Shown here in pieces: positions 47,698 through 56,381 of a DNA stretch of 64,000 nt. The stretch spans positions 124,001-188,000 of the forward strand of contig JAHBYP010000007.1 in assembly GCA_019635875.1 (NCBI GenBank), written 5' to 3'. Position 1 is the stretch's first letter; every line of letters starts with the position of its first letter. The stretch is from Alphaproteobacteria bacterium. GTDB lineage: Bacteria > Pseudomonadota > Alphaproteobacteria > Reyranellales > Reyranellaceae. Made by a program: the position numbers and the translations under genes. Under the pieces are notes generated by a model. The model did no database searches. It saw only the letters and a program-made list of their open reading frames with translations, and was not told the DNA's origin.

Positions 47698-49098
47698 ATG
47701 AGCGGGCCCATCGAGATCGTGCTCAATGGCGAACGACGGCGCCTCGATGGCGTGTCGCCGGCCATGACCCTGCTCGACTGGCTGCGCGGCCCGGCCCGGC
47801 TCACCGGCACCAAGGAAGGCTGTGCCGAGGGCGATTGCGGCGCCTGCACCGTGCTGCTGGAGACGGCCGAGGCGCGCCTGCCGGTCAACGCCTGCCTCGC
47901 CCTGGTCGGCCAGATGCATGGCCGCGCCATCCGCACCGTCGAGGGGCTGTGCGGCGCCGACGGCGCGCCGCATCCGGTGCAGCGCGCCCTGGCCGAAAGC
48001 GACGGCACGCAATGCGGCTTCTGCACGCCCGGCATCGTGATGAGCGCCGTGGCCTTCGCCTGCGGCGGCGAGGCGCCGACGCCCGAGCTGATTCACGACG
48101 CGCTGGCCGGCAATCTGTGCCGCTGCACCGGCTACCGGCCGATCGTCGAGGCGGTGGCACGCTGTGCGCATTCGGCGGACCCATGGCAAACCATGGAAAT
48201 CGACCCGCCCGACACGGAGTCCCGCCAGTTCGACGGTGCCAGCATCCTGCATGCGCCGCGGACGCTCTCCGAGCTGCTGTGGCTGCGCGCCGAGCACCCC
48301 GATGCCTGGCTGCTGGCCGGCGGTACCGATCTCGGTGTGCGGATCAGCCATGACCGCGAGGTTCCAGCGCGGCTCATCCACATCTGCGGCGTGCCGGAAC
48401 TCAACGGCCTGAAGGAGCACGCAGATCGCCTGGAGATCGGCGCGGCCGCGACCTATCGGCAGGTCCTGCCGACCATAGAAAGCCATAGCAGGCCGTTCGC
48501 CGGGATGATCCGCCGCCTGGGCTCGCGGCAGATCCGGTCGATGGGCACGATCGGCGGCAATCTCGGCACCGCCTCGCCGATCGGCGACACGCCACCGGTG
48601 CTGCTGGCGCTGGGCGCGACGGTGCACCTGGCGTCGGTGCGCGGCCGCCGCGCGGTCGGCATCGACGACTTCTTCCTCGGCTACCGCAGGACGGCGCTGG
48701 CGCCCGACGAGGTCATCGTCTCGATCGACATGAATCTGCCGGCCGCCGACGAGGTCTTCCACGTCGACAAGGTTTCCAAGCGCCGCGACCAGGACATTTC
48801 CGCCGTGCTCGGCGCCTACAGGCTGCGCGTGGCCGATGGCGTCGTCCGCAGCGCGCGCCTGGCCTATGGCGGCATGGCCGCGACGCCGGCACGCGCGCCG
48901 CATGCCGAGGCGGCGCTGACCGGCGCGCCGTGGAGCGAGGCGACGATCGAAAGCGCAGCCCGGGCGCTGGCCGACGATTTCAGGCCGCTGGACGACTGGC
49001 GCGCGACCGCTTCCTACCGGCTGGCGGTTGCCGGCAACCTGCTGCGCCGGCTGTACCTGCGCTCGGCCGGCGTCGCGGTGGAGCTCGACGCGCTATGA
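47698..49098 (+). CDS. xdhA: Xanthine dehydrogenase small subunit (2Fe-2S and FAD domains)
   Basis: 466 residues. The N-terminal ferredoxin domain has CAEGDCGACTV with CL downstream, and the second cluster domain has CGFCTPG and NLCRCTGYRP. The FAD domain follows with LLAGGTDLGVRIS and LGSRQIRSMGTIGGNLGTASPIGD. It moves electrons from the molybdenum site of XdhB to NAD. ATG at 47698 was chosen over a longer repeat-free frame that lacks a ribosome site. The gene overlaps xdhB by ATGA. Together they oxidise hypoxanthine and xanthine to urate. Confidence 0.93.
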   Translation: MSGPIEIVLNGERRRLDGVSPAMTLLDWLRGPARLTGTKEGCAEGDCGACTVLLETAEARLPVNACLALVGQMHGRAIRTVEGLCGADGAPHPVQRALAESDGTQCGFCTPGIVMSAVAFACGGEAPTPELIHDALAGNLCRCTGYRPIVEAVARCAHSADPWQTMEIDPPDTESRQFDGASILHAPRTLSELLWLRAEHPDAWLLAGGTDLGVRISHDREVPARLIHICGVPELNGLKEHADRLEIGAAATYRQVLPTIESHSRPFAGMIRRLGSRQIRSMGTIGGNLGTASPIGDTPPVLLALGATVHLASVRGRRAVGIDDFFLGYRRTALAPDEVIVSIDMNLPAADEVFHVDKVSKRRDQDISAVLGAYRLRVADGVVRSARLAYGGMAATPARAPHAEAALTGAPWSEATIESAARALADDFRPLDDWRATASYRLAVAGNLLRRLYLRSAGVAVELDAL

Positions 49099-51401
49099 AG
49101 GGCGGCGTGCATAGCGCCGAGCGCCACGACAGTGCGCTGAAGCACACGACCGGCGAGGCGATCTACATCGACGACCAGCCGGAGCCCGTCGGCATGCTGC
49201 ACGCCGCCCTGGTGCTGAGCCCGGTGGCGCATGGCCGGCTCGGGCGGGTGGATTTCGGCGTGGCCCGGGCCATGGACGGCGTTCTCGATATCGTCGTTGC
49301 CGCCGACGTGCCGGGCGCCAATGTCGCGAAGGGCGAGGCGATGCTGGCGGACGGGGTGGTCGAGCACGTCGGCCAGCCCATTGCCGCCGTGGTGGCGACC
49401 AGCCTCGATGTCGCCCGGTCGGCGGCGCGCAAGGTCGCCCTCGATATCGACAGCCTGCCGGCGATCCTCTCGATCGACGCGGCGCTGGAGAAGGGCTCGT
49501 TGCTTTATCCACCGTCGACGCTGTCACGCGGCGATGTGGAGCGCGCGATGGCCGCCGCGCCGCACCGGCTGAAGGGCGAGCTGCGCTGCGGCGGGCAGGA
49601 GCATTTCTACCTCGAGGGCCAGATCGCCATCGCCACGCCGAGCGAGGATGGCGACCTCGTGGTGCAGTCCTCGACCCAGCATCCCACGGAGGTGCAGCAC
49701 GTCGTCAGCCGCGTGCTGGGCCTCGACTTCAACCAGGTCACGGTCGCGGTGCGTCGCATGGGCGGCGCCTTCGGCGGCAAGGAGAGCAATGCCTCCTGGG
49801 TTGCGGCGATCGCCGCCCTGCTGGCGCAGCGCACCAACCGGCCGGTGAAGTTACGCCTGCCGCGCGGCGACGATATGGTGGCGACGGGCAAGCGGCACGG
49901 CTTTCTCTTTCGCTACGAGGTCGGCTTTGACGACGAGGGCCGCGTGCTTGCGCTCGACGCACTGCTGGCGGCCAATGGTGGCCACTCGCTCGATATGACG
50001 CCGGGCGTGCTGGTGCGGGCGCTGACGCATATCGACAACGCCTATTGGATCCCGCATCTGCGCGCAGTCGGGCACCCGTGCAAGACCAACACCGTGTCGA
50101 ACACCGCCTTTCGCGGCTTCGGCGGGCCGCAGGGCGTGCTGCCGATGGAAGACGCGATCCTGCGTATCGCGCGCGTGCTGGGTCGTACGCCCGAGCAGGT
50201 GCGCGCGGCGAACTTCTATGGCGAGGGCGGCAACGACGAGACGCCGTACGGCCAGAAGATCGAGGACAACCGCATCCGCGCCTGCATCGAGCAGGTCACG
50301 CGCGAGTCGGACTGGCAGGCACGGCGCGCCGAGATCGACGCCTTCAACCGGCAGGGCGGGCCGCTGCGCCGCGGGCTGGGCATGTTCCCGCTGAAGTTCG
50401 GCATTTCCTTCAACGTGCCGAGCATGAACCAGGCGGGCGCGCTGGTACACGTTTACAGCGACGGCTCGATCCGCCTGAACCATGGCGGCACCGAGATGGG
50501 GCAGGGCCTGTTCGTGAAGGTGGCACAGGTCGTGGCCGAGGTCTTCCAGGTCGATCTCGATCGCATCCGTGTCACCGCGACGTCGACCGGCGAGGTGCCC
50601 AACACGTCGCCGACAGCGGCCTCGACCGGCTCCGACCTCAACGGCTGGGCGGCCTTCGAGGCGGCGAGCACTATCAAGCAGCGCCTGAGCGCGTTCGCGG
50701 CCGCGCATTTCGACGTGCCGGCGGAGTTGGTGAGCTTCCGCGACAACCTCGTGCATCTCGGCCCGCCCGGCGCCAATCGCGTCGTCGAGTTCGGCGAGCT
50801 GGCGCGGCTGGCGCATCTTGGGCGCATCTCGCTGTCGTCGACCGGCTTCTATCGCACGCCGAAGATCCACTGGGATCCGGTGGCGCTGAAGGGCCGGCCG
50901 TTCTTCTATTTCTCCTTCGGCGCGGCGGTCGCCGAGGTGGCGATCGACACGCTGACCGGCGAGAGCCGCGTGCTGCGCGCCGACCTGGTGCAGGATTGCG
51001 GCCGCTCGCTCAATCCGGCGATCGATCTCGGCCAGATCGAGGGCGCCTTCGTGCAGGGCATGGGCTGGCTGACCTGCGAGGAACTGTGGTGGGACCAGGA
51101 GGGCCGGCTGCGCACCAGGGGACCGTCGACCTACAAGATCCCCGGCAGCCGCGATGTGCCGCCGATCTTCAACGCACGCATCCTCGAGAACGCGCCGTCG
51201 CGCGAGGACACCATCTTCCGGTCGAAGGCCGTGGGCGAGCCGCCCCTGATGCTGGCCACCGCGGTATGGACTGCGTTGAAGGATGCCATCGCCTCCGTCG
51301 CCTATCACACGGTCGACGTCGAGCTCGATGCGCCAGCGACGCCTGAGCGCATCCTGATGGCGGTGCAGCGCGTGCGGCGCGATCGCGCGGCTCTGGCTTG
51401 A
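49095..51401 (+). CDS. xdhB: Xanthine dehydrogenase molybdopterin-binding subunit
   Basis: 768 residues. Domains in order: an N-terminal alpha/beta aldehyde-oxidase-type domain (TGEAIYIDD), then the molybdenum domain with QEHFYLEGQIAIATP, GGAFGGKES, NTAFRGFGGPQG, GTEMGQGLFVKV, and the essential Glu in SKAVGEPPLMLA. It binds Mo-pterin and hydroxylates the purine at C8 or C2. It starts inside the xdhA stop. No XdhC, which inserts the sulphido ligand, is found beside it; that gene must lie elsewhere. Confidence 0.93.
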   Translation: MKGGVHSAERHDSALKHTTGEAIYIDDQPEPVGMLHAALVLSPVAHGRLGRVDFGVARAMDGVLDIVVAADVPGANVAKGEAMLADGVVEHVGQPIAAVVATSLDVARSAARKVALDIDSLPAILSIDAALEKGSLLYPPSTLSRGDVERAMAAAPHRLKGELRCGGQEHFYLEGQIAIATPSEDGDLVVQSSTQHPTEVQHVVSRVLGLDFNQVTVAVRRMGGAFGGKESNASWVAAIAALLAQRTNRPVKLRLPRGDDMVATGKRHGFLFRYEVGFDDEGRVLALDALLAANGGHSLDMTPGVLVRALTHIDNAYWIPHLRAVGHPCKTNTVSNTAFRGFGGPQGVLPMEDAILRIARVLGRTPEQVRAANFYGEGGNDETPYGQKIEDNRIRACIEQVTRESDWQARRAEIDAFNRQGGPLRRGLGMFPLKFGISFNVPSMNQAGALVHVYSDGSIRLNHGGTEMGQGLFVKVAQVVAEVFQVDLDRIRVTATSTGEVPNTSPTAASTGSDLNGWAAFEAASTIKQRLSAFAAAHFDVPAELVSFRDNLVHLGPPGANRVVEFGELARLAHLGRISLSSTGFYRTPKIHWDPVALKGRPFFYFSFGAAVAEVAIDTLTGESRVLRADLVQDCGRSLNPAIDLGQIEGAFVQGMGWLTCEELWWDQEGRLRTRGPSTYKIPGSRDVPPIFNARILENAPSREDTIFRSKAVGEPPLMLATAVWTALKDAIASVAYHTVDVELDAPATPERILMAVQRVRRDRAALA

Positions 51402-51431
51402 AACTTGCTGCGGATCAGCGCGATGAAACCA

Positions 51432-51872
51432 TCAGCCGGTGCGTTGGATCAGGGTTTCGAGCAGCCGCTTGAGCTCGCTCGTCGCCGCGTCGCCGTAGCT
51501 GCCGGCGATGTGCTCCTCCTGGCTTTGCACCAGCGGGTCGAGCCGGCGCGCCAGCGCCTTGCCGCGATCGGAGCTGAAGATCAGTACCTTGCGCCGGTCG
51601 TGCGGGTCGGAGATGCGATAGACCAGCGCGTCGGCCGCCATGCGGTCGATGATCTTGGTCAGGGTCGGATGATTGAGCAGCACGGCGTCGGCCAGCTCGC
51701 CCATCGACTTGCCGTTGCCGTTGGACAGCACCTTGAGGATGCGCCAGCGTTCGACCGGCACGCCCTCGACGCTCAATCGCGCCTCGAGCTGCCGGTTGAT
51801 CTCGCGATTGGCTTGGGCAAGCAGGTAGGCCAGATGGCCGGAGATCGGAGGGTTGGCGGTAGAGTCGGACAA
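51432..51872 (-). CDS. MarR family transcriptional regulator, TTG start
   Basis: 146 residues. A complete MarR fold: LAYLLAQANREINRQLEARL (dimer helix), RWRILKVLSNGNGKSMGELADAVLLNHPTLTKIIDRMAADAL (wHTH), and the wing SDPHDRRKVLIFSSDRG. The only start with the full N-terminal helix is TTG at 51872. It is divergent from the AmiC-like gene and its promoter overlaps a palindrome ATTGAA-GT-TTCAAT, so autoregulation and control of the transport cluster are likely. The effector may be an amide or aromatic acid. Confidence 0.87.
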   Translation of the reverse strand: MSDSTANPPISGHLAYLLAQANREINRQLEARLSVEGVPVERWRILKVLSNGNGKSMGELADAVLLNHPTLTKIIDRMAADALVYRISDPHDRRKVLIFSSDRGKALARRLDPLVQSQEEHIAGSYGDAATSELKRLLETLIQRTG

Positions 51873-51904
51873 AAGACGGGCCCTGATTTCACCAATGGCC
51901 GCTT

Positions 51905-51934
51905 TATATGGCCGGCAAATATTGAAGTTTCAAT
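51905..51934 (-). promoter_or_regulatory. Predicted MarR promoter and operator palindrome
   Basis: On the minus strand, -35 TTGAAA (51928-51933) and -10 CATATA (51905-51910) are 17 bp apart. The palindrome ATTGAAGTTTCAAT (51921-51934) covers the -35, the position expected for MarR-type autorepression. The shared gap of 104 bp also carries the start signals of the AmiC-like gene. Confidence 0.6.
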
Positions 51935-51976
51935 GGTTAATCCGTGGAGTAAAACGCTAGCCGGAGGGTCATCGCC

Positions 51977-53128
51977 ATGATGATGCGCCAGGATCCTTGC
52001 GGTGCTCTGCGCACCCGGCCACCCATGTCCATGCTCTTTCCCACAGACCCCGGCATCGGCGACGGCCTGCGCCGCCGGTCGCCGGCCAAGCTGCGGGTGG
52101 CGCATTTTCAGGCACTGTCCGGGCCGTCAGGAATCTGGGGCATCGCATCGGTCAATAGTGCGGCACTGGCGGCGTGCGAGATCAACCGGCGCGGCGGCAT
52201 CCGCGGTCGCGAGATCGAGCTGTCCGTCCATGACGCCGGCGGTGCGCCCGAAGAGGTTGCACTCGAGGCGGCACGGCTGATCGACGACGACGATGCCGAC
52301 GTCATCATGGGCTGCCACATCAGCGCCGTACGCCTGGCGGTGCGCCGCGCGGTGGCGGGGCGCATCCCCTATGTCTACACGCCGATCTACGAGGGCGGCG
52401 AGCGCATGCCCGGCGTGCTGGCCATCGGTGAGACGCCGGCGCGGCAGGCGCGGCCGGCGATCCACTGGCTGGCAGAGCGCAAGAACGCGCGGCGCTGGTA
52501 CCTGATCGGCAGCGACTATGTGTGGCCCTGGCTGTCGCATCGCGCGGTGAAGCGTTATATCGCCGAGGCCGGCGGCGAGATCGTCGGCGAGGATTTCGTG
52601 GCGCTGGGCGAGCACGACCACACGCCGCATTTCGAGCGCATCCGCCGCGCCCGGCCGGATGTCGTGTTCATCTCGCTGATCGGCGTCGACGGCATCGTCT
52701 TCAACCGTGCCTTCGGCGAGCACCGCCTGTCGCGCCACATGCTGCGGCTGGCCAATTGCGTCGACGAGACCGTGCTGCTGGGCGTCGGCGCCGAGAACAC
52801 CGAGAACCTGTTTGCCGCCTCGGGCTATTTCGAGCGCCACCGCAGCGCCGCCGGCGAGCATTTCCAGGGCCTCTATCACGACGCCTATGGCGCCACCGCG
52901 CCGATCCCCGGCGCCACGGCGCAATCCAACTACGAGGGCCTGCACTTCCTCGATGCCGTGATGCGGCGCGCCGCAGGCAGCGATGTGGTGGCACTGACGC
53001 GCGCGGCGGACGGACTCGTCTATCGCGGCGGGCGTGGCGAGGTCGGCATGCGGCGCGGCCGCATGGAGATGCCGATCTTCTTCGCCGAGGCCGACGGCTT
53101 CGACTTCCGGCTGCGCGAGCGCTTCTGA
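51977..53128 (+). CDS. AmiC/UrtA-like amide-binding protein without export signal
   Basis: 383 residues. A type I periplasmic-binding fold: LRVAHFQALSGPSGIWG, AALAACEINRRGGIRGREIELSVHDAGG, then GSDYVWPWLSHRAVKRYI, which marks the UrtA/AmiC group. No signal peptide, lipobox or Tat motif is visible, so it is likely cytosolic, like AmiC of Pseudomonas, which senses amides and controls the ANTAR antiterminator AmiR. No ANTAR gene is seen in the window. GGAGG precedes ATG (51977). It precedes the importer, so it may report intracellular amide to a regulator. Confidence 0.83.
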   Translation: MMMRQDPCGALRTRPPMSMLFPTDPGIGDGLRRRSPAKLRVAHFQALSGPSGIWGIASVNSAALAACEINRRGGIRGREIELSVHDAGGAPEEVALEAARLIDDDDADVIMGCHISAVRLAVRRAVAGRIPYVYTPIYEGGERMPGVLAIGETPARQARPAIHWLAERKNARRWYLIGSDYVWPWLSHRAVKRYIAEAGGEIVGEDFVALGEHDHTPHFERIRRARPDVVFISLIGVDGIVFNRAFGEHRLSRHMLRLANCVDETVLLGVGAENTENLFAASGYFERHRSAAGEHFQGLYHDAYGATAPIPGATAQSNYEGLHFLDAVMRRAAGSDVVALTRAADGLVYRGGRGEVGMRRGRMEMPIFFAEADGFDFRLRERF

Positions 53129-53156
53129 TGGCTCGATCTGCTGCATCGCAAAATAA

Positions 53157-53189
53157 TACTTGAAAGGGAAAAGATTTCCCGTTCAAGTA
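53157..53189 (+). promoter_or_regulatory. Strong RNA hairpin before the first permease gene
   Basis: An 8-bp stem TACTTGAA/TTCAAGTA and a 6-bp stem GGGAAA/TTTCCC are stacked with one A-G mismatch and a 3-base AGA loop. It lies 29 bp after the AmiC-like stop and 5 bp before the permease ATG, in an AT-rich gap with no ordinary ribosome site. No T-tract follows. It could be an attenuator, a processing site or a translation switch. Confidence 0.75.
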
Positions 53190-53194
53190 CGTCG

Positions 53195-54052
53195 ATGGAT
53201 ACCGGTATCAAGCTCGCGTTCGACCTGCTGGCGTTCACCTCGGTGATGGTGCTGATCGTGCTCGGGCTCGGCGTCATCGCCAGCATGATGGGCATCTTCA
53301 ACTTCGCCCACGGCGAGTTCGTGATGCTCGGCGCCTACACTGTGTTCGTGTTCGAGAGCAACGGGCTGCCCGCTTGGGCCGGCATCCTCGCCGCGCCCAT
53401 CGTGCTGGGGTTCATCGGGCTGGTGCTCGAACGCGGGGTGATCCGGCGATTCTATGCCGCGCCGATCATCGCCATGCTCGGCACCTACGCCATCGGCCTG
53501 GTCATCCGCGAGATCGTGCGCGGCCTGCTGGGCGGTCACTACAAGTCGGTGACCGAGCCGTTGCCCGGCGCCTTCACCATGTTCGGTCTCGACTTTTCGA
53601 TCTGGCGCACCGTGATCGTCGTCGTCACGCTGCTGGTGATCGCCGGTACCTGGCTGTTCCTCGCCCGCACCTCGATCGGCCTGCAGGTCCGCGGCTCGCT
53701 CGAGAACCCGATGCTGGCGCGTGCCAGCGGCATCTCGACCACGAAGCTCTACGCCGCGACCTTCGCCTTCGGCGCGGCGCTGGCGGGGTTGGCCGGCGCG
53801 TTGATCGTGCCGCTCTACCAGCTCTCTGCCGACATCGGCACACGCTTCCTGGTGCAGGCCTTCCTGTCAGTGATGCTGGGCGGCGTCGGCACCTTCGAAG
53901 GACCCGTGCTGGGCGCGGCCGTCATCGGCACCACCGCAGCAGGCTTGCCGTGGATTGTTATCCCCGTGCTCGCCGATCCGCTCGTCTTCGTGCTTGCGCT
54001 GGCGTTCGTGAAGTTTCGCCCGCAGGGCTTCATCACGCAGGGGAGACTCTAG
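53195..54052 (+). CDS. ABC transporter permease, UrtB/LivH type
   Basis: 285 residues, eight or nine hydrophobic helices. The sequence MGIFNFAHGEFVMLGAY is the LivH/UrtB motif; GVIRRFYAAPIIAMLGTYAI and GLQVRGSLENPMLARASGI (coupling helix) follow; DADIGTRFL-like and GGVGTFEGPVLGAAVI end the core. With the partner permease it forms the membrane channel of a hydrophobic amino acid/amide/urea importer. Two bases separate its TAG from the ATG of the binding protein. Confidence 0.9.
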   Translation: MDTGIKLAFDLLAFTSVMVLIVLGLGVIASMMGIFNFAHGEFVMLGAYTVFVFESNGLPAWAGILAAPIVLGFIGLVLERGVIRRFYAAPIIAMLGTYAIGLVIREIVRGLLGGHYKSVTEPLPGAFTMFGLDFSIWRTVIVVVTLLVIAGTWLFLARTSIGLQVRGSLENPMLARASGISTTKLYAATFAFGAALAGLAGALIVPLYQLSADIGTRFLVQAFLSVMLGGVGTFEGPVLGAAVIGTTAAGLPWIVIPVLADPLVFVLALAFVKFRPQGFITQGRL

Positions 54053-54054
54053 TC

Positions 54055-55299
54055 ATGTCGGAAGATCGCAACACGCCAAGGCTCATCGGCCGACGCCGCC
54101 TGTTGAGCGGCGCCTCCGCGCTCAGTGCCGCCGGCTGGGTGGCCGGCAGCGCGGGCGGCTGGATGCTCTCGCCCAAGGGCGCGCTCGCGGCCGATCCGAT
54201 CAAGATGGGTATCGCCACCGATATCACCGGCGCGATCGCGCCGTCGGGCAACGCCAACTGGCAGGTAGCGCAGTTCGCCGTTGAGCAGATCAACAAGGCG
54301 GGCGGCGTCGCCGGACGGCAGATCACGCTCTTTCTCGAGGACACCGCGTCGGATCCCAAGATTGCCGTCGGCAACGTCCGCAAGCTGATTCAGGAGCGCA
54401 AGGTCGACGTCGTGCTGGGCGGCATCACCTCGGCGATGCGCCAGGCGATCAAGGATCCGATCGTCAATCGCGGCCGCACGCTGTACATCTATCCGCAGCT
54501 TTACGAAGGCCAGGAGTGCACGAAGAACCTGTTCTGCACCGGTCCGACACCGGCGCAGCAGTGCGACGAGCTGATCCCCTACATCATCAAGACGCTCGGC
54601 AAGAAGCGTTTCGCCATGCCCAGCGCCAACTATGTCTGGCCGCAGCTCCTGAACAAGTACGCGCGCAAGGTGATCGAGGCCAATGGTGGCGAGGTCGTGT
54701 TCGAGGAATACTACCCGCTCGACCAGCCCGAGTACTCCGCCACCATCGGCAAGATCCGCGATGGCAAGGTCGAGGTGGTCTTCAACACCGTGATTCCGCC
54801 CGGCCTGCAGCCTTTCGTGAAGCAGCTCTACGAGTCTGGCTTCCAGCGCAACGGCGGCATACTCTCCTGCGTCTACTACGACGAGAACCTGCTGAACTAC
54901 CATCCCGTGCAGGAGATGGAAGGGCTCTACAGCTGCCTCGACTATTTCCAGGCGATCGACGATCCGTTCAGCAAGCAGCTCCAGGTCGAGTACGCCAAGA
55001 AGTTCCCGGACACCAAGTATCTGTTCACCGCCGGCTCGGCGGCGACGGGCATGTATCGCGGCGTCAAGTTCTACGAAGCGGCGGTCAAGGCGACCGGCGG
55101 CAAGCTCGATCGCGACTCCGTCGCCGCGGCGATGGACAAGGCCAAGATCGAGCAGGGCCCCGGCGGCGGCGCCGAGATGGTGCCGGGCAAGATGCACTGC
55201 AAGATGAACATGTACGTCGCGCAGTGCAAAGTCGACGCCGGCAAGACCCGCTACGATGTCATCAGCAGCTACAAGATGGTCGACCCCAAGGAATGCTGA
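54055..55299 (+). CDS. Urea/short-chain amide ABC transporter substrate-binding protein (Tat signal)
   Basis: 414 residues. The N-terminus has the twin-arginine motif IGRRRLLSGASA, a hydrophobic stretch and ALAADPIK for cleavage. The mature part is a Peripla_BP_5-like domain: IGIATDITGAIAPSGN-like MGIATDITGAIAPSGN, FAVEQINKAGGVAGRQIT, SANYVWPQLLNKYARKV, and EEYYPLDQPEY. The UrtA/FmdD group binds urea or short amides. Export by Tat suggests folding before export; there is no lipobox. The end overlaps the next permease gene by 7 bp. Confidence 0.9.
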   Translation: MSEDRNTPRLIGRRRLLSGASALSAAGWVAGSAGGWMLSPKGALAADPIKMGIATDITGAIAPSGNANWQVAQFAVEQINKAGGVAGRQITLFLEDTASDPKIAVGNVRKLIQERKVDVVLGGITSAMRQAIKDPIVNRGRTLYIYPQLYEGQECTKNLFCTGPTPAQQCDELIPYIIKTLGKKRFAMPSANYVWPQLLNKYARKVIEANGGEVVFEEYYPLDQPEYSATIGKIRDGKVEVVFNTVIPPGLQPFVKQLYESGFQRNGGILSCVYYDENLLNYHPVQEMEGLYSCLDYFQAIDDPFSKQLQVEYAKKFPDTKYLFTAGSAATGMYRGVKFYEAAVKATGGKLDRDSVAAAMDKAKIEQGPGGGAEMVPGKMHCKMNMYVAQCKVDAGKTRYDVISSYKMVDPKEC

Positions 55300-56378
55300 A
55301 CGAGGCGGGTGTCGGCGCTGAGGCGGCGCCCATGGATGAAAAAGGTACGGCGTCGGCGAGCGGCAAGCCCGCTTTCCGGCACCGCTTTCCGGCTGGCGTT
55401 TTGCCGCTGGTCGAGGTCGCGACCCTGGCGGTGGCGATTGTCGTGCCGTTCGCCTTCGCCGAGCGCACCGATCTGGTGACGCTGGCCACCAACGTGCTGA
55501 TCCTCTCGCTGCTGGCCATCAGCTTCGACCTGTGCTGGGGCCTGTCCGGCATCATGAGCTTCGGCCAGGCGCTGTTCTTCGGCGTCGCGGGCTACGCCAT
55601 CGCGCTGGTCGGCCGCGACCTTGAGTTCAGCGATTTGTGGGGAACCTTGCCGCTGGCCGCACTGGTGGGGCTGATCCTCTCGGCACTGTTCGCGGCGTTC
55701 CTCCTGCTGGGCCGCAAACCGCCCACCGTGATCTTCGTCGCCCTGGGCACGCTTACCGGCTCGTATGCCGCCGAGCGCCTGGTCTCCGGCTGGCAGTATG
55801 TCGGCGCCGGCAATGGCCTGTCGTCGGTCAAGTTGCTGAAGATCGGCGATTACGAGTTCGTCGAGGGCACAGCCTTCTACTGCCTGGCGCTGGGCATCCT
55901 GCTGCTGGTCTATGGCGGCGCGCGCTTTCTGAAGCGATCGCAACTGGGTCTCGTGCTGGCTGGCATGCGCCAGAACGAGGAGCGCCTCGCCTTCTTCGGC
56001 TATCGCGTGCAGCTCTTCAAGGCATTGGTCTTCTCGCTCGCCGGTGCGGTCGCCGGTCTGGGTGGCGCGCTCTACAGCTACCATCAGGGCTTCATCGGCC
56101 CCGGCAACATGGGCCCCGGCCTGTCCACCGCGGCGGTGATCTACTGCCTGTTCGGCGGCTCGGGCACGATCATCGGCCCGATCATTGGCACCGCCGCAGT
56201 CGAGGTACTGTCCTACGTGCTGGCCGACATCGATGCGATCAAGCGCTTCTGGCCGGTGATCCTGGGCGCAGTGCTGCTGATCGTCGTGATGTTCCAGCCC
56301 AAGGGCATCCTCGGCCTGTTCGTGTCCGAGCGCGAACGCATCGGCAGCTACGGCGTGCGCCGCAAGGACAGGAACTGA
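55293..56378 (+). CDS. ABC transporter permease, UrtC/LivM type
   Basis: 361 residues. After an N-terminal polar stretch come about nine helices. DLCWGLSGIMSFGQALFFGVAGYAIAL is the LivM/UrtC signature; GLVLAGMRQNEERLAFFGYRVQLFKALVFSLAGAVAGLGGALY forms the coupling region. The start at 55293 overlaps the preceding stop codon; ATG at 55332 (MDEKGTAS) is a possible alternative. It pairs with the 53195 permease. It lies 3 bp before the ATPase gene. Confidence 0.9.
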   Translation: MLNEAGVGAEAAPMDEKGTASASGKPAFRHRFPAGVLPLVEVATLAVAIVVPFAFAERTDLVTLATNVLILSLLAISFDLCWGLSGIMSFGQALFFGVAGYAIALVGRDLEFSDLWGTLPLAALVGLILSALFAAFLLLGRKPPTVIFVALGTLTGSYAAERLVSGWQYVGAGNGLSSVKLLKIGDYEFVEGTAFYCLALGILLLVYGGARFLKRSQLGLVLAGMRQNEERLAFFGYRVQLFKALVFSLAGAVAGLGGALYSYHQGFIGPGNMGPGLSTAAVIYCLFGGSGTIIGPIIGTAAVEVLSYVLADIDAIKRFWPVILGAVLLIVVMFQPKGILGLFVSERERIGSYGVRRKDRN

Positions 56379-56381
56379 GTC

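Noticed and set aside
46204..48903. 899-codon minus-strand frame running from DUF6880 across xdhA
   Set aside because: Only the first part (46204-47631) has a real protein; the extension is antisense to the XdhA cysteine motifs.
53157..53189. Hairpin as an AmiR/ANTAR target
   Set aside because: It has one 3-base loop rather than two hexanucleotide loops, and no ANTAR gene is seen in the window.
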